This document shows, in pieces, positions 20,799 to 22,293 of a stretch of DNA of 22,293 nucleotides. The translations under genes and the position numbers were made by a program. The DNA is from an uncultured Clostridia bacterium (GTDB lineage Bacteria; Bacillota; Clostridia; Lachnospirales; Bianqueaceae): assembly GCA_937892735.1 (NCBI GenBank), contig CALBGL010000019.1, positions 1 to 22,293 of the forward strand, given 5' to 3'. The notes below the pieces were generated by a model, which was given only the letters and a program-made list of their open reading frames with translations, was not told the origin of the DNA and ran no database searches. Position 1 is the first letter of the stretch; each line of letters begins with the position of its first letter.

Positions 20799-22193
20799 AT
20801 GGGACATTTTAATGAAGATTTATTCTTGACCAATGAGACGGGAAAGCGACTTTACCATTCTTACGCGGAACAGATGCCTATTATTGACTATCATTGTCAT
20901 CTGTCACCGAAGGAGATCTATGAAAATGAAGAATTTGAGGATCTGGGAGAGATGTGGCTCTCGGGGGATCACTATAAATGGCGGGTCATGAGGACCTTCG
21001 GCATTCCAGAGAAGTATATTACGGGAGACGCCAGTTATTATGAGAAATACATGGCCTTTGCCAAGATCCTGCCGGAACTCATCGGCAATCCCATCTATAT
21101 CTGGTGTGCATTGGAACTTAAGCGATACTTCAATATTGACGAGCCGTTGTCCGAGGAGAATGCGGATGAGATTTATCAGAAGACCCGATCTATGATTCGA
21201 AAAGAGCATATGACGCGGCGCTGGTGCATGGAGAAAAGTCGTGTGGAGCTGGTTTCTACGACAGAGGATCCGACGGACACTCTGGAATATCATTTCCTTA
21301 TGCGGAAGGAACAGCATAAGACCAAGGTTGTGTCCGCCTTCCGGCCAGATAACGCGATGTTTATCACTCGTCCCACATTCGGAGACTATATGAAAAAGCT
21401 ATCGGCAACAGCCGAGATCCCGATACAAAGTTTCCAGGATATGCTGAAGGCGCTGGAATTGCGACTGCAATATTTCCGCCAGGTAGAGACCACTGTTTCG
21501 GATGATGGCATTCCTTATTTATTCTGGGAAGATTTCACGATGGATGAGATTGAGGCCATCTGGCAAAAAGCTATGCGAGGAGAGGTCCTGACCTCGAAGG
21601 AGGAAAATCAGTATATCAGCGCCTTTTTGTTTCATATGGGGCAACTCTATTATGATCATGGTTTTGTCATGCAGCTTCATATCGGAACCTATCTGGATTG
21701 TAATCGCAAAGGCGTAGCCGAAGTGGGGCAATCTTGCGGATTCGACTGTACGGATGATTCGACTTCGATTTTAAGTGTAGGCGAACTCCTGAATCGCCTG
21801 ACAGAAATTGGAAAACTTCCTAAGACGATCTTATATCCACTGGATGCCGCGAAACAGGAAAATTTCGCGATTCTGGCTGCCGGATTCTGCGAAGGAGGTA
21901 CACGAGCCAAGGTGCAGTTAGGTGCTCCCTGGTGGTTCAATGACCATGTCTATGGACTGGAGCGGCAATTCCAGGCAGTCGCGAACCTGTATCCCATCAG
22001 TCTATCCGTGGGAATGCTGACAGACAGCCGGAGTTTTATCTCCTATCCCCGACACGAACTGTATCGCCGTGTGCTCTGCAACTATTTTGGGGTGTTAGTC
22101 GAACGGAGAGAGTATTTCGGAAGCGAAGAAACACTGCAAAAAGTGATTCAAAATATTTGCTATTACAATGTGAAAGACTTTTTCGGGTTTTAA
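20799..22193 (+). CDS. uxaC: Glucuronate (uronate) isomerase
   Basis: A 464-residue UxaC of the amidohydrolase-like fold, converting D-glucuronate to D-fructuronate and D-galacturonate to D-tagaturonate. The N-terminus has FLTNETGKRLYH and the metal motif D30-Y-H32-C-H34. Further family blocks are STTEDPTDTLEYH, SAFRPDNAMFI, FVMQLHIGTYLDCN, TILYPLD and the end PWWFNDHVYGLERQFQAV with GMLTDSRSFISYPRHELYRR. Length is normal. I choose ATG 20799 with GAGGAGA upstream, starting 10 bases after the SDR stop; the longer frame from 20721 would overlap the SDR gene. It is the last gene of the operon and the best anchor for a uronate role of the locus. Confidence 0.95.
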   Translation: MGHFNEDLFLTNETGKRLYHSYAEQMPIIDYHCHLSPKEIYENEEFEDLGEMWLSGDHYKWRVMRTFGIPEKYITGDASYYEKYMAFAKILPELIGNPIYIWCALELKRYFNIDEPLSEENADEIYQKTRSMIRKEHMTRRWCMEKSRVELVSTTEDPTDTLEYHFLMRKEQHKTKVVSAFRPDNAMFITRPTFGDYMKKLSATAEIPIQSFQDMLKALELRLQYFRQVETTVSDDGIPYLFWEDFTMDEIEAIWQKAMRGEVLTSKEENQYISAFLFHMGQLYYDHGFVMQLHIGTYLDCNRKGVAEVGQSCGFDCTDDSTSILSVGELLNRLTEIGKLPKTILYPLDAAKQENFAILAAGFCEGGTRAKVQLGAPWWFNDHVYGLERQFQAVANLYPISLSVGMLTDSRSFISYPRHELYRRVLCNYFGVLVERREYFGSEETLQKVIQNICYYNVKDFFGF

Positions 22194-22204
22194 TGTATAA
22201 GGGG

Positions 22205-22238
22205 GGACTCGCCTGCATATGCGGTGAGTCCTTTTTTT
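22205..22238 (+). terminator. Rho-independent terminator of the sugar-acid operon
   Basis: GGACTC (22205-22210) pairs with GAGTCC (22226-22231), extended by a G-U and two C-G pairs, with an inner GCATATGC that can fold on itself. Seven T follow (22232-22238). It begins 12 bases after the uxaC stop. The remaining 55 bases of the window show no feature. Confidence 0.92.
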
Positions 22239-22293
22239 AATATATTGTAAACATTCCCCGTTTCGCCAGCCACCTTCTCTCTAAAGAGCGACT

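Overview
The window (about 22.3 kb, moderate GC) looks like chromosomal DNA of a spore-forming, fermentative Firmicute, most likely a gut Lachnospiraceae. This is inferred from three things: an uninterrupted sigma-K gene with a pro-sequence; a block of mltG, trmR and trhP like the Bacillus yrrL-yrrM-yrrN/O block; and LplA/LplB/YtcP-type sugar ABC transporter genes plus a pta-ackA pair. Strong AGGAGG-type ribosome sites and TTGACA/TATAAT-type promoters are common. I see no rRNA, tRNA, CRISPR array, insertion sequence or phage gene. No gene-free stretch exceeds about 205 bases.

Layout. (1) 1-4880, plus strand: 3' part of an RNase J gene, then mltG, trmR and trhP (cell-wall transglycosylase and the two-step tRNA U34 5-methoxyuridine pathway), then sigK, whose ribosome site lies in a long hairpin. 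(2) 4976-8780: promoter, two CUT1-type permeases, a solute-binding lipoprotein and a strong terminator; no ATPase is encoded here. (3) 8806-9656: a small membrane zinc-ribbon protein and a 108-residue protein resembling ADP-ribosyltransferase-like folds. (4) 9666-12041: a translationally coupled methyltransferase and MATE efflux pump, ending in a bidirectional terminator. (5) 12047-12796, minus strand: a DUF6062-like protein with two CxxC...CxxH modules, divergent from (6) pta-ackA (acetate and ATP formation), followed by an HD-domain hydrolase and a small convergent membrane protein. (7) 16212-22238: a sugar-acid locus. It has an amidohydrolase, a minus-strand GntR/FadR-type regulator and, divergent from the regulator, an operon of two different enolase-superfamily enzymes, an SDR oxidoreductase and glucuronate isomerase (uxaC), closed by a strong terminator.

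The most distinctive part is region 7. UxaC and the SDR fit hexuronate isomerisation and reduction to an aldonate. Two adjacent mandelate-racemase-type enzymes with different catalytic motifs (KxK and KxH) may dehydrate or cycloisomerise acid sugars or lactones in place of the usual UxuA, and an amidohydrolase of the lactone-hydrolase/isomerase type sits alongside. The exact substrate cannot be read from sequence. The second notable feature is the hairpin that hides the sigK ribosome site.
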